Assembly: GCA_000583135.1 (NCBI GenBank)
Contig: JFBG01000072.1
Coordinates: 1-32,473 of the forward strand
Direction of reading: 5' to 3'
Length of the DNA: 32,473 nucleotides
DNA from: Thioalkalivibrio sp. HK1
Lineage (GTDB): Bacteria > Pseudomonadota > Gammaproteobacteria > HK1
The position numbers and the translations under genes are program-made. The notes under the pieces are model-generated. The model did not search any database. It was given only the letters and a program-made list of their open reading frames with translations, and was not told where the DNA came from. Numbering within the stretch: position 1 is the stretch's first letter; every line of letters starts with the position of its first letter. This document shows, one piece after another, positions 1-8,400 of this stretch.

Positions 1-122
1 CGCCGGCTCGATAACGAAACGGCCCTTTTTACGATTCCTTACTTCGACTCGATTCGCTCACACTCCATCGATCCAAGAGGATCCACCAATCCGCCGCGAT
101 CGGCGACCACCGAGATCAAAGC

Positions 123-734
123 ATGTTCTACGAACCGACAAATCCCCACGGTCTTGCCCACGACCCCTTCAAATCGCTGATAATTCCCCGTCCCATCGGC
201 TGGATCAGCACCATGGATCCGCAAGGCAATGTGAATCTCGCCCCCTATTCGTTTTTCAATGCGGTCTCTTTTCGCCCCCCGATCATGATGTTTTCGGCCG
301 GCGGAAGGCACATCGAGGGCGGGGCCAAAGATACCGCGAGCAATGCCGAGGCCTGCGGGGAATTCGTGTGCAACCTCACCACTTGGGATTTACGGGAGGC
401 GATGAACAAGACTTCCGCCTCCTTGCCTCGAACGACGAACGAATTCGCACAAGCGGGGCTGACCCCCATTCCCTCGCGCCTCGTTCGGCCGCCGCGGGTC
501 GCCGAGAGCCCGGTGCATCTCGAATGCCGCCATTACCTGAGCCTCAACCTCCCGACTTGGGACGAAGGCGAGCCCAATCGCGTGATCTTCGGCGAGGTCG
601 TCGGCATCCATATCGACGATGCCATCATCAAAGACGGCATGATCGACGTCGCCTCCTTGCGTCCGGTGGCCCGCTTGGGTTATTTCGATTACACATCGGT
701 GGAGGGGATCTTCACCATGCCGCGACCCGATTGA
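123..734 (+). CDS. Flavin reductase-like, FMN-binding split-barrel protein
   Basis: 203 residues. Residues about 20-55 carry the family signature: RPIGWISTMD, then NLAPYSFFNAVS and a PP-x-MMFS stretch. This is typical of the flavin reductase / DIM6-NTAB family (FMN-binding split barrel), whose members bind FMN and often reduce flavin with NAD(P)H for a partner monooxygenase. The length is normal for the family and there is no signal peptide, so it is probably cytoplasmic. The ATG is the first in-frame start, with a weak GAG about 10 bases upstream. No monooxygenase is visible nearby, so the partner and substrate cannot be told. Confidence is high for the fold and low for the exact reaction. 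Confidence 0.85.
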   Translation: MFYEPTNPHGLAHDPFKSLIIPRPIGWISTMDPQGNVNLAPYSFFNAVSFRPPIMMFSAGGRHIEGGAKDTASNAEACGEFVCNLTTWDLREAMNKTSASLPRTTNEFAQAGLTPIPSRLVRPPRVAESPVHLECRHYLSLNLPTWDEGEPNRVIFGEVVGIHIDDAIIKDGMIDVASLRPVARLGYFDYTSVEGIFTMPRPD

Positions 735-1227
735 AATCAAGTTTTTTGCGTACTCTTTACCCTTCATACTCTCGATTTCGAGCGTCGATCGATCATCGCC
801 GCCATCGTTCATCGGACGTTCATCGCGCATCCGCCCCGTCGTCGATGACGAGGAGAAAAATAACATCCCATGCACAAGAAAAGCCGATGATCCCCAGCGA
901 TTGCGATCGCCCGATCGCTTCTGCGAGCGCTCATATCGGGCGGAGCCATGCCGTCATGCGAAAAACGCTGCCGGTCGGCACCGATATCCTCGAAAGGCGA
1001 TCCGCATGCATGTCCTGGTATCGCAGATGCCGCCGATCTCTCGACGATGAGCGCAGCATGATCGACGCTCGATATCCAAAACCCCGCACTCGTCCGGCAA
1101 CGATCCGCAGCGAGCGCCTTTTCGGGGCGTCGATACCGTCGATGAGCGGAATTCGCCTGCCGAGCCCCCTCCCGCCATCGACCGGATTCGGTCGCCCTCG
1201 CCTGCATCCTTTGCTCGTGGCTGCATC
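735..1227. other. 493-base gap without a convincing gene
   Basis: This stretch separates the flavin reductase gene from the HtrA-like gene. Open frames cross it on both strands, but none resembles a known protein and they overlap each other, so I read it as non-coding. It contains a T6 run just after the flavin reductase stop (about 742-747), the short dyad CTCGATTTCGAG at 771-782, and a longer hairpin at 908-942 listed separately. TCGATC-type words are dense here. Confidence 0.5.
908..942. other. Structured inverted repeat (hairpin)
   Basis: CGCCCGAT (908-915) is the exact reverse complement of ATCGGGCG (935-942). Directly inside, CGCT (916-919) can pair with AGCG (926-929), leaving a 6-base loop and a 5-base bulge. 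It has no following T run, so it is not a classical terminator. It may be an RNA structure, part of a dispersed palindromic repeat, or chance in GC-rich DNA. Confidence 0.4.
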
Positions 1228-2268
1228 ATGACCAAGAAATCGAACGAATCACCGGATCCCTCGTCGACGCCCGATCCGAAGCAGGCCCAAGGACCGTCGG
1301 AAGAACCCGGCACCGAGGAAGCGGGAGATCAATCCACCCCCAAGGTCGACTTGGATTCTTTGCGCGCCGGGCTTGTGGGTATCCGTACCGAGATCCCCGA
1401 CGATGCCCTGACCGCGGAGGTATTGGGCACCGAACGCGCCGGTAGCGGGGTGGTGATCGACGACGACGGGACGGTTCTGACCATCGGCTATCTGATCACC
1501 GAAGCGGAAAGGGTTTGGATCATCGACCAAGAGAACAAGGCCGTTCCCGGCTATGTTTTGGGTCATGACCAAGAAACGGGATTCGGGCTCGTCCAGGCGC
1601 TACAGCCGATCTCGGCCACGAGGCTGACGCTGGGAGAAAGCGCCAACTGCAAGGTGGGGGATCGGGTGATCGTCGCCGCCCATGGCAGCGTCGGGGGCAA
1701 TGAAATCATCGCCGCCCGGATCGTCGCCAAGCGCGAATTCGCAGGCTACTGGGAATATTTACTGGACGAGGCCTTTTTCACTGCGCCTGCGCATTCGAAC
1801 TGGGGCGGAGCGGCGATGGTCGCTCTCGATGGGAAGTTGCTCGGGATCGGCTCGTTGATGGTGCATACCGTTTCCCCCGAAGGAGAGGAGTCGGGGGCGA
1901 ATATGATCGTGCCCATCGATCTGGCGAAGGCGAGCATCGGGGATATCAAAAGGCTCGGGGTACCGGATCGGAGTCCTCGCCCTTGGCTGGGCTTCATCGT
2001 GCAAAAAACGGAAGAGGAAGATCTGGTCGTGGCCGGTCTTTACGATCACTGTCCGGCGGCTGCAGGGGGGCTCGAAATCGGAGATATCATCATCGATGTC
2101 GCCGGGGAAGGAGTCGAGAATCTCGCCGATCTCTTTCGCGCCATCTGGAACTTGGGACCGGCCGGATGCGAAGTGCCTCTGGGCATCGTCCGCAACGGCG
2201 ATCTCCATCGAATCACCCTGATATCGATCGATCGCAACGCTCGTCTCAAAAAGGCGAGTGTGCATTGA
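1228..2268 (+). CDS. HtrA/DegP-like PDZ protein with degenerate catalytic triad
   Basis: 346 residues. Residues 1-40 are a Pro/Glu/Ser-rich, probably disordered tail. About 60-235 follow the trypsin-like HtrA fold, with GSGVVIDDDG, a VLGHDQETGFGL strand and a DGKLLGIGS strand. About 250-335 form a PDZ domain (PWLGFIV, then GGLEIGDIIIDV). The three catalytic positions are changed. The usual LTNxHV reads LTIGYLI, with Tyr near 88 instead of His. The TDLAL Asp reads TGFGL, with Gly near 118. The GNSGG Ser reads SNWGG, with Trp near 192. I therefore expect no protease activity and a binding or scaffold role. There is no signal peptide or membrane segment, which is unlike classical periplasmic HtrA. 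No clear ribosome site precedes the ATG, so the start is less certain. Confidence 0.8.
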   Translation: MTKKSNESPDPSSTPDPKQAQGPSEEPGTEEAGDQSTPKVDLDSLRAGLVGIRTEIPDDALTAEVLGTERAGSGVVIDDDGTVLTIGYLITEAERVWIIDQENKAVPGYVLGHDQETGFGLVQALQPISATRLTLGESANCKVGDRVIVAAHGSVGGNEIIAARIVAKREFAGYWEYLLDEAFFTAPAHSNWGGAAMVALDGKLLGIGSLMVHTVSPEGEESGANMIVPIDLAKASIGDIKRLGVPDRSPRPWLGFIVQKTEEEDLVVAGLYDHCPAAAGGLEIGDIIIDVAGEGVENLADLFRAIWNLGPAGCEVPLGIVRNGDLHRITLISIDRNARLKKASVH

Positions 2269-2388
2269 ACGAAGCGGCGATCGAGGGTTCCATGCGATCG
2301 ACGACAGATCGGAACCATCGATCGGATTCTTAGGCCCCCTAGCCTATTCTCTTTCTCTGGGCGATCCGAAATCGCCTCGATCGCCAAG

Positions 2389-2419
2389 CCGAGGGTGTCG
2401 CTCCATCGTCCACCCTCGG
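2389..2419. terminator. Terminator-like hairpin between convergent genes
   Basis: CCGAGGGTG (2389-2397) and CACCCTCGG (2411-2419) form a perfect 9-base-pair stem around a 13-base loop. It lies in the 180-base gap between two genes that converge on it, ending at 2268 (plus) and 2449 (minus), where a bidirectional stop would be expected. Neither strand has a T run after the stem, so it is not a textbook Rho-independent terminator. Confidence 0.4.
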
Positions 2420-2448
2420 ATCGGGATAAATGCGGGCGCTTTTGGCGA

Positions 2449-3378
2449 TCAATATCGCGGCAGGTTCGTATCCACCTCGCGCGACCACGCATCGATACCG
2501 CCGCTCAGGTTGTGCACATTGACAAAGCCCTCGGCGCGAAAATGTTCGGCCACCGACTGGCTGCGCACCCCGGTATGGCAGTAAAAAACCAGATAGCTAT
2601 CCTTGGGTAGCGCCGACAGACTTTGCATCGTCTCCCGATCCAAGAGGGTCGAAGGCTCGATCTTCGCCTGCTCGCGCTCCTCAGATGTACGGGTATCCAC
2701 CAATTCAAGCCCCTCTCCTCGGGCGGCCATCGCGGCTGCGAGTTCGGCGGGGGTGATTTGCTTGACGGGCGGCGGGGCATTGGGGTTGTCGATCTTGAAG
2801 GCCGTGCCCTGCATCGTTTCCTCGATATCGATGGCGAGGTTCTTGGCCTTGGGGGCGGAGGCGATATCGAAGAGGATCTCCACGCCTTTGTCCTCGGCAC
2901 GGATCTCATGGCCTTGAACGGGAGCGAGATTGAAGGCGTGCTGCCAACGCCCGTCGATCGATAGATGCACCGCTTGCCCGGGGTTGCCCTCGCGCGCTCG
3001 ACGGATGAGGTCCGCCGCCGCATCGCTGATCGATATCGCCGGAGGGGTTCGATCCGGCGCTTCGAGCCCCAAGGCTTCGTGCAGCTCGCCGCTGTTGAAC
3101 ATCTGCTTGACGATATCGCAGCCGCCGACGAATTCGCGATCGATATAGAGTTGGGGGATCGTCGGCCACTCGGAAAACTCCTTGATGCCGTCGCGGATCC
3201 GCTGATCTTCGAGAACGTTGAAGGTCGTATAGTCGGATACCAGCGAATCGAGCATCGATACGGTGGTGGCGGAGAAACCGCACATCGGTTGCATGCGGGT
3301 ACCCTTCATGAACAATACCACCCGATCGGCTTCGATCAGCGATTCGATACGGGACTGCAAAGACGGATCCAACGGCAT
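2449..3378 (-). CDS. Monothiol glutaredoxin / IscA-like / rhodanese fusion
   Basis: 309 residues, apparently three domains. Residues 1-105 are a Grx4-type monothiol glutaredoxin with active site CGFS at 33-36 and the WPTIPQLYI and GGCDI motifs. This family binds [2Fe-2S] clusters with glutathione and takes part in Fe-S cluster delivery. About 112-205 resemble the A-type carrier (IscA/HesB) fold, with SDAAADLIR and the FKIDNPNAP end, but all conserved cluster-binding cysteines are missing. About 210-309 are a rhodanese with active-site loop CHTGVR (Cys267) and the GGIDAW end. The protein is probably cytoplasmic and may link sulfur or persulfide handling to Fe-S delivery; that link is inference. 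The start is well supported by AAGGAG at 3385-3390, six bases before the ATG. Confidence 0.88.
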   Translation of the reverse strand: MPLDPSLQSRIESLIEADRVVLFMKGTRMQPMCGFSATTVSMLDSLVSDYTTFNVLEDQRIRDGIKEFSEWPTIPQLYIDREFVGGCDIVKQMFNSGELHEALGLEAPDRTPPAISISDAAADLIRRAREGNPGQAVHLSIDGRWQHAFNLAPVQGHEIRAEDKGVEILFDIASAPKAKNLAIDIEETMQGTAFKIDNPNAPPPVKQITPAELAAAMAARGEGLELVDTRTSEEREQAKIEPSTLLDRETMQSLSALPKDSYLVFYCHTGVRSQSVAEHFRAEGFVNVHNLSGGIDAWSREVDTNLPRY

Positions 3379-3485
3379 CGGTCTCTCCTTGAATCTTCAC
3401 TTGATGTTGATGGGCTGCGCTTTGCGCAATCCCTTATTATCCATGATCGATGATCGACGACCTTCCGATGTTTCGCAAGATGCCC

Positions 3486-3503
3486 GATCAAGGGGCCTTG
3501 ATC
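3486..3503. promoter_or_regulatory. 18-base perfect inverted repeat, possible operator
   Basis: GATCAAGG-GG-CCTTGATC has two exact 8-base arms around a 2-base centre. It sits in the 239-base region between the divergent glutaredoxin-fusion gene (start 3378) and the hydratase gene (start 3618). A dimeric repressor or activator could bind such a site. No regulator gene is seen in the window, and chance cannot be excluded because GATC words are frequent here. Confidence 0.35.
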
Positions 3504-3617
3504 ACGAATATCGATGGTGGATCATACGCTCACCCGAACGAAGCCTTGCAAGAGCCATCGATCCTCGCACCGAAAAAACGCCGCCTTTTTCAAAAAATAC
3601 CGAGGGCAAAGACATCG

Positions 3618-4400
3618 ATGAGCGATACCCCGACCGATATCGACGAAGCCGCCGACCTCATCGTCGAGGGCTATGAGCGCAACGCATTTTTTCCGATCGC
3701 GCTGCAAGGGAGATTGTCCTTCGATGAAGCCTTGCGATTGCAAATCGCGGTGCTGAATCGACGCCTCGAACGGGGCGATGAACTTGCGGGCTGGAAGATC
3801 GGCCTGACCTCGCCCTCGGTACGCAAACGATTCGGCAGCGATCGACAACCCTTCGGCTACTTGCTGCACCAAGGCTTGATCCCCTCGGGGAGCGAGATCG
3901 ACCTCGACGATATCGTGGTCGGCGCCGGAATCGAGCCCGAGCTCTGCTTCGTCATGGGTGCGGATCTCGAAGGCCCCGGAATCACTCCCGAACAGACCCG
4001 GGGCGCGGTGGCCGGGGTCGCCCCGGGAATGGAAATCAACCAAAGAAGAGACGGCGGGGTCTTGGATTTTGCGCTCTCGGTAGCGGATAACCTGACCCAG
4101 TGGGCGGTCGTCCACGGCGAGACGATCCCCCTGCCTGCAGAATTCCTGTCCGACGATCTCGTCGTTCGCATGGAACGAAACGGCGGACTCGAAGCGAGCA
4201 TGGTCGGGCGCGATGTCATCGACGATCACTTCTCGTCCATCGCGACTTTGGCCAATATTCTGGGCGAATACGGACTCGCTTTGAAATCCGGGCAGCGGCT
4301 GATCACCGGCTCGTTCAGCAAGCACGATCCCGCCCGCGGCGATCGATGGCGGGCCTCCTTCGACGGGATCGGCAGTTGCGAGGTCGCTTTCCGTCGATGA
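3618..4400 (+). CDS. 2-keto-4-pentenoate hydratase / oxalocrotonate decarboxylase family enzyme
   Basis: 260 residues from the ATG at 3618. An ATG at 3450 is also in frame, but the extra 56 residues look like translated intergenic DNA, and GAGGG lies upstream of 3618. The family hydrates or decarboxylates 2-oxo-pentenoate-type intermediates of aromatic meta-cleavage pathways, using a divalent metal. From the 3618 start, the Lys of GWKIGLTS falls at 60, the two Glu of IEPEL at 106 and 108, and the Glu of GMEIN at 139. These are the positions expected for the Lys and metal-binding Glu in MhpD-like enzymes, which supports both the family and the start. The next gene follows after 47 bases, so they are probably one operon. 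No other meta-cleavage genes are present, so the substrate is unknown. Confidence 0.85.
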   Translation: MSDTPTDIDEAADLIVEGYERNAFFPIALQGRLSFDEALRLQIAVLNRRLERGDELAGWKIGLTSPSVRKRFGSDRQPFGYLLHQGLIPSGSEIDLDDIVVGAGIEPELCFVMGADLEGPGITPEQTRGAVAGVAPGMEINQRRDGGVLDFALSVADNLTQWAVVHGETIPLPAEFLSDDLVVRMERNGGLEASMVGRDVIDDHFSSIATLANILGEYGLALKSGQRLITGSFSKHDPARGDRWRASFDGIGSCEVAFRR

Positions 4401-4447
4401 AGGGATCGAGAGCCCAAGCCCTTTCGACGATATGAGGTTCGACGAAT

Positions 4448-5377
4448 ATGAAAATAGCGGTGGTGGGAACCGGAGCGATGGGGTCGGTCTACGCCGCCCT
4501 CCTCGCCGACGCCGGAAACGATGTTTGGGCCATCGACACTTGGGCCGAGCATATCGATGTCATCCGGCGAGAGGGATTGCGGGTCGAGGGGGCCAGCGGT
4601 GATCGCACCGTCTCTCTTTCGGCCACCGACGATCCCGAGGAAGTCGGATCTTGCGATTTGGTGATCATCGCCACCAAGGCCTCGGGGGTGGAGGCCGCCG
4701 CCGCTTCCCTTCCCCCCTTGCTCGGCGACGATACCGTGGTCCTGACGATCCAGAACGGGCTCGGAGCGGCCGAGCGAATCTGCCGCCACATCGAAGCCGA
4801 CCGGGTTTTGCTGGGGGTCGCCGGAGGATTCGGGGCCGCGATGCGCGCCCCCGGCCATGCTTGGCATAACGGCATGGAGATGATCCGACTCGGGGAACTC
4901 GAAGGAGAGATCAGCGAGCGCTTGGAAGGCGTGGCCCGAGTATGGCGAGATGCCGGTTTCAATGTTCGCTGTTTCGACGATATCGAGCAGCTGGTATGGG
5001 AAAAATTCGTCTGCAACGTCGCTTTCAGCGGCCCCTGTACGGTCTTTCACAGCACCGTCGGCGAGCTGCTCGATAATCCGCATATCTGGCAGGTCTCCCG
5101 CAGCTGCGCCGAAGAGGCTTTTCTCGCAGGGGTCGCCCTCGGCGTGAATTTTTCCTTCGATGATCCGGTGGATTATGTGCGCGACTTCGGTGGCCGGATC
5201 CGGCAAAGCCGACCCTCGATGCTACAAGACCATCTCGCCCGGCGCCGCTCCGAAATCGATGCCATCAACGGCATGGTGCCGGTGGTGGCCGAAAAAGCGG
5301 GCACTTTGGCCCCTCATAACGAAACCATCAGCGCCATCGTCCGCTACCAAGAGGAGCGCTTCGATCGAGAAGGCTAA
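4448..5377 (+). CDS. 2-dehydropantoate 2-reductase family protein (PanE/ApbA-like)
   Basis: 309 residues, typical length. The N-terminal Rossmann fold has the nucleotide motif GTGAMGS at 7-13 and IQNGLG at 101-106. The C-terminal helical domain has the catalytic Lys186 and Asn190 (VWEKFVCN) and the substrate-binding stretch PSMLQD...SEIDAINGMV at about 256-277. Ketopantoate reductase uses NADPH to make pantoate for coenzyme A. Family members next to catabolic genes can instead reduce other 2-keto acids. Its position 47 bases after a 2-keto acid hydratase-like gene makes a catabolic role plausible, so I do not assign panE. Confidence 0.85.
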   Translation: MKIAVVGTGAMGSVYAALLADAGNDVWAIDTWAEHIDVIRREGLRVEGASGDRTVSLSATDDPEEVGSCDLVIIATKASGVEAAAASLPPLLGDDTVVLTIQNGLGAAERICRHIEADRVLLGVAGGFGAAMRAPGHAWHNGMEMIRLGELEGEISERLEGVARVWRDAGFNVRCFDDIEQLVWEKFVCNVAFSGPCTVFHSTVGELLDNPHIWQVSRSCAEEAFLAGVALGVNFSFDDPVDYVRDFGGRIRQSRPSMLQDHLARRRSEIDAINGMVPVVAEKAGTLAPHNETISAIVRYQEERFDREG

Positions 5378-5407
5378 GGCTTGAGCGATCGCCTTGCATC
5401 GCATACC

Positions 5408-5427
5408 CCCGCCCCGAGGGGTGCGGG
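5408..5427. terminator. GC-rich hairpin between convergent genes
   Basis: CCCGC (5408-5412) pairs with GCGGG (5423-5427), and the adjacent CCC (5413-5415) with GGG (5419-5421), leaving a small loop and one bulged T. It lies in the 79-base gap between the ketopantoate reductase-like gene (plus, ends 5377) and the giant gene (minus, ends 5457). No T run follows on either strand, so this is a weak terminator call. Confidence 0.35.
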
Positions 5428-5456
5428 CGGCATCGAAAGCGGACGATCCGAATCCC

Positions 5457-8400
5457 TCATTCCCCGGTCGCGCTGTTATTGACCAGCGCTCCGCCGCCGC
5501 CGGTTCGGGTCAGTATTTGCGCGGTGAATCGCCCATCGGATCGCACCTCGCAGGAAAGGCCCAAACCCGGCCACCTGTGTCCCAAGATGCTTACCAGTTC
5601 ATCCGATTGCAGATGTCTGGTGCTTCCCGAAGGGATAATCCCCAACGCCGCCTCGTACCTTTGTCCCTCATCTAAATAGCACACGAAAACGGTGTTCGAG
5701 CAATCGTCCTGTTGCGAATCGCAGCGAATCCTGATATTCGATCGATCGGCGGCATCGGGCGAGGGAATCGATTCGATATCCGCTCGATAGCCCTCGCCTG
5801 CCATCGCGCTTCGAATCACCGCACTGTTATTGACGAGCACCCCATCCCCGGAGCGCGTCCAGATTTGGGAGCCGATATTCTCTTCGCTTCTCAAAGCGCA
5901 GCCGAGCCTTCCCTCCCACGAACCATCCAATCCGAAGCGCTCTTGGAGATAGCCGGGAACGAGGGTCGACGTCGCCTGCGCCCGAATCACCGGAAGATAA
6001 CCCTGCAAGACCCTCCCGGCTTGGGTCGAGCAATCGAGGAAGACCTTGCAAGGGGTATCCTGATTGCAGCGGATGCGGATGAAGGCGCTATCTCGGGCAC
6101 TCGGCGGGGGAATGGCCAGGGCTCGGGATTTGATCTCCCATTCGGGGCTTTCCTCGGGCCGATCGTTGTCGATGACTCGAAGGGCGATCGTCGACATCGA
6201 GGTGGTCTCGCCGATGGACTCGATGTCGATCGAATCATGGCCATCATCGGCATCCGAGTCCTCGATGGCGAAAACCTCCACCGGCAATCCCGACGCCCAA
6301 GTCGAGCTCGAGGGGGTGAAGACCAACGAGGTCGGGGCCAAGGAAAGGAGGCCGTTTCGGCTCGCCAAGTTGACGAAAAGGGCTTTCGGGGGTGTATTCG
6401 CAAGCCTGAAGAAGAGGGAAAGGCGCCGACCCTCGGGAATATCCACCGGACCTGCAGGGGTAACGATGAGACTTTCTCCTCCATCGACGGGTGTGGGCTG
6501 CACCGGCGAAAGCGGGAAATCGTCGTCGATGACGGTGACGGGTATCGTTTCATGGGGAGCGACGATACCACCGGAGGCCTCGAGGGTGATGGTGTCGGTA
6601 TAGTTCAGCGCATCGATATCGTCGGCGGTGGAGATATTGACCGTCTGCGTCGTCGAGTAGTTCGAGGGCGTGAAAATCAACGACGTCCTATCGAGTATCA
6701 GATTCGAATTCGTCTTCGAAAGCAAGACCGTCACATTCGTATCGGGGGCCGTCGACAGGCGGATATCGATCCTTCGTCCCGAACCGCCCTCGTTCATAAC
6801 CAATCCTTCCGATGGGATGAGAACGATGCTGCCCGAAGGGGTGGTCGTCGATGATTCGTCGTCGATGACGGTGAAGGCCTTGGTCGCATCCGAAGCGGTG
6901 ATCGCCCCGGATATTCGAAGATCGATCCTCCCCGAATCGTTGACGGCATCGGCATCTTGACTTGCCGAGACCGAAACGCTTTGCGCGGTGGAATGGTTCG
7001 AGGGGGTGAAGGTCAAGGTCGTGGGGAAGAGCGTCACATCCGCATTCGTGGATGACAGGACAATCGTCACTTGCGCATCCGGGGCGGCGCTGAGACTGAC
7101 CGAAAGAACGCCCCCACCGCCTTCGTCCATCAACAGCGTTCCCGCGGGGGAGAGCAAAATCCTCCCCGTCGGATGCGGGGGGGGATCGTCGTCGAAGATG
7201 GTGACGGCCTTTTCAAGGGAGGGAGCGATGATTCCTCCCGAGGCCTCGATGGTCAGCGTATCGGTATCGTCCACCGCATCGGCATCCTCGCTTGCGGCAA
7301 CGGTGATCGATTGCACCGCCTGATAGTTCGCCGGGATAAAGGTCAAAGAGGTCGGGGTGAGGGTGATATTCGGATTGGTCTTCGAAAGCAAGACCGTCAC
7401 ATCCGCATTCGGGGCGACCGAGAGGTGGATATCCAAACGCCCCGACTCGCCCTCGTCCACGTTCAGCGTTCCCGAAGGGGAAACAACGATATTCCCCGAG
7501 GGAGTCGGCACCGTGGAATCGTCGTCGATCACGGTGACGGACTTTCTCGCATCCGAAGCGACGATCCCTCCCGAGGCTCGAAGCGTGATCGTCGCCGAAT
7601 CGTTGACGGTATCGGTGTCTTGGGCGGCGGCGACCCGAACCGTTTGTGCGCTCGAATGGTTCGAGACGGTGAAGGTCAAGGCGCTCGGGGAGAGGGTCAC
7701 ATCCGGATTCGACGATGCCAGGGAAATCGTCACATTCCCGCTCGGGGCGGAATCGAGACTGACCGAGAGATTCCCCGATGCGCCCTCGTCTATCGACAAG
7801 GTCCCCGCCGGGGCGAGCTCGATGGTGCCCGATGGTTTGTCATCGTCGATGATGGCAACGGCCTTCGTCACATCCGGAGCGTCGATGCCGCCCGAGGCTT
7901 CGAGGGTTATCGTGGCCGAATCGTCGTCGACATCGCTGTCCTGGGCGGCGGTGACTTGGATCGTCTGCGCGCTCGAATGGTTCGAGGGGGTGAAGGTCAG
8001 GGAATTCGTAGAAAGGGTCAGATCCGAGTTCGAGGACGATAGCAAGACCGTCACGTTCGCTTTCGGGGCCGCACCGAGACTGACCATGAACGTGCCGGAT
8101 CGACCTTCGCCCATGACCAGCGTCCCCGCCGGAGCGAGCTCGATGGTGCCTTGGGGATTGTCGTCGTCGATGACGGCGACGATCTTCGTCGCATTCGAAG
8201 CCACGATCCCCCCCGATGCTTCCAAGGTGATGGTCGCGGAGTCGTTCTCGGTATCCGAATCCTGCGCCGCCGTGATCGAGATCGATTGGGCGATGGAATG
8301 ATTCGAGGGGGTGAAGATCACTTGCGCCGGAAAGAGGGTCACTTCCGAGTTCGAGGATGAAAGGGAAACCGTCACATTCGATCGCGGGGTGGTGCTGAGG

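Noticed and set aside
903..910. GCGATCGC, the highly iterated palindrome known from cyanobacteria
   Set aside because: Only a few copies were noticed (also near 5385 and 25751), far below the density typical of cyanobacteria, and the gene content is gammaproteobacterial.
368..1231. Plus-strand open frame of 287 codons across the flavin reductase gene and the following gap
   Set aside because: It overlaps a well-supported gene in another frame, is Arg/Ser/His-rich as expected for a shadow frame in GC-rich DNA, and matches no family.
5712..8042. Long plus-strand open frames opposite the giant gene
   Set aside because: They mirror the repeat array on the other strand. The repeated coding pattern removes stops from several frames at once; they have no own start signals or recognisable domains.
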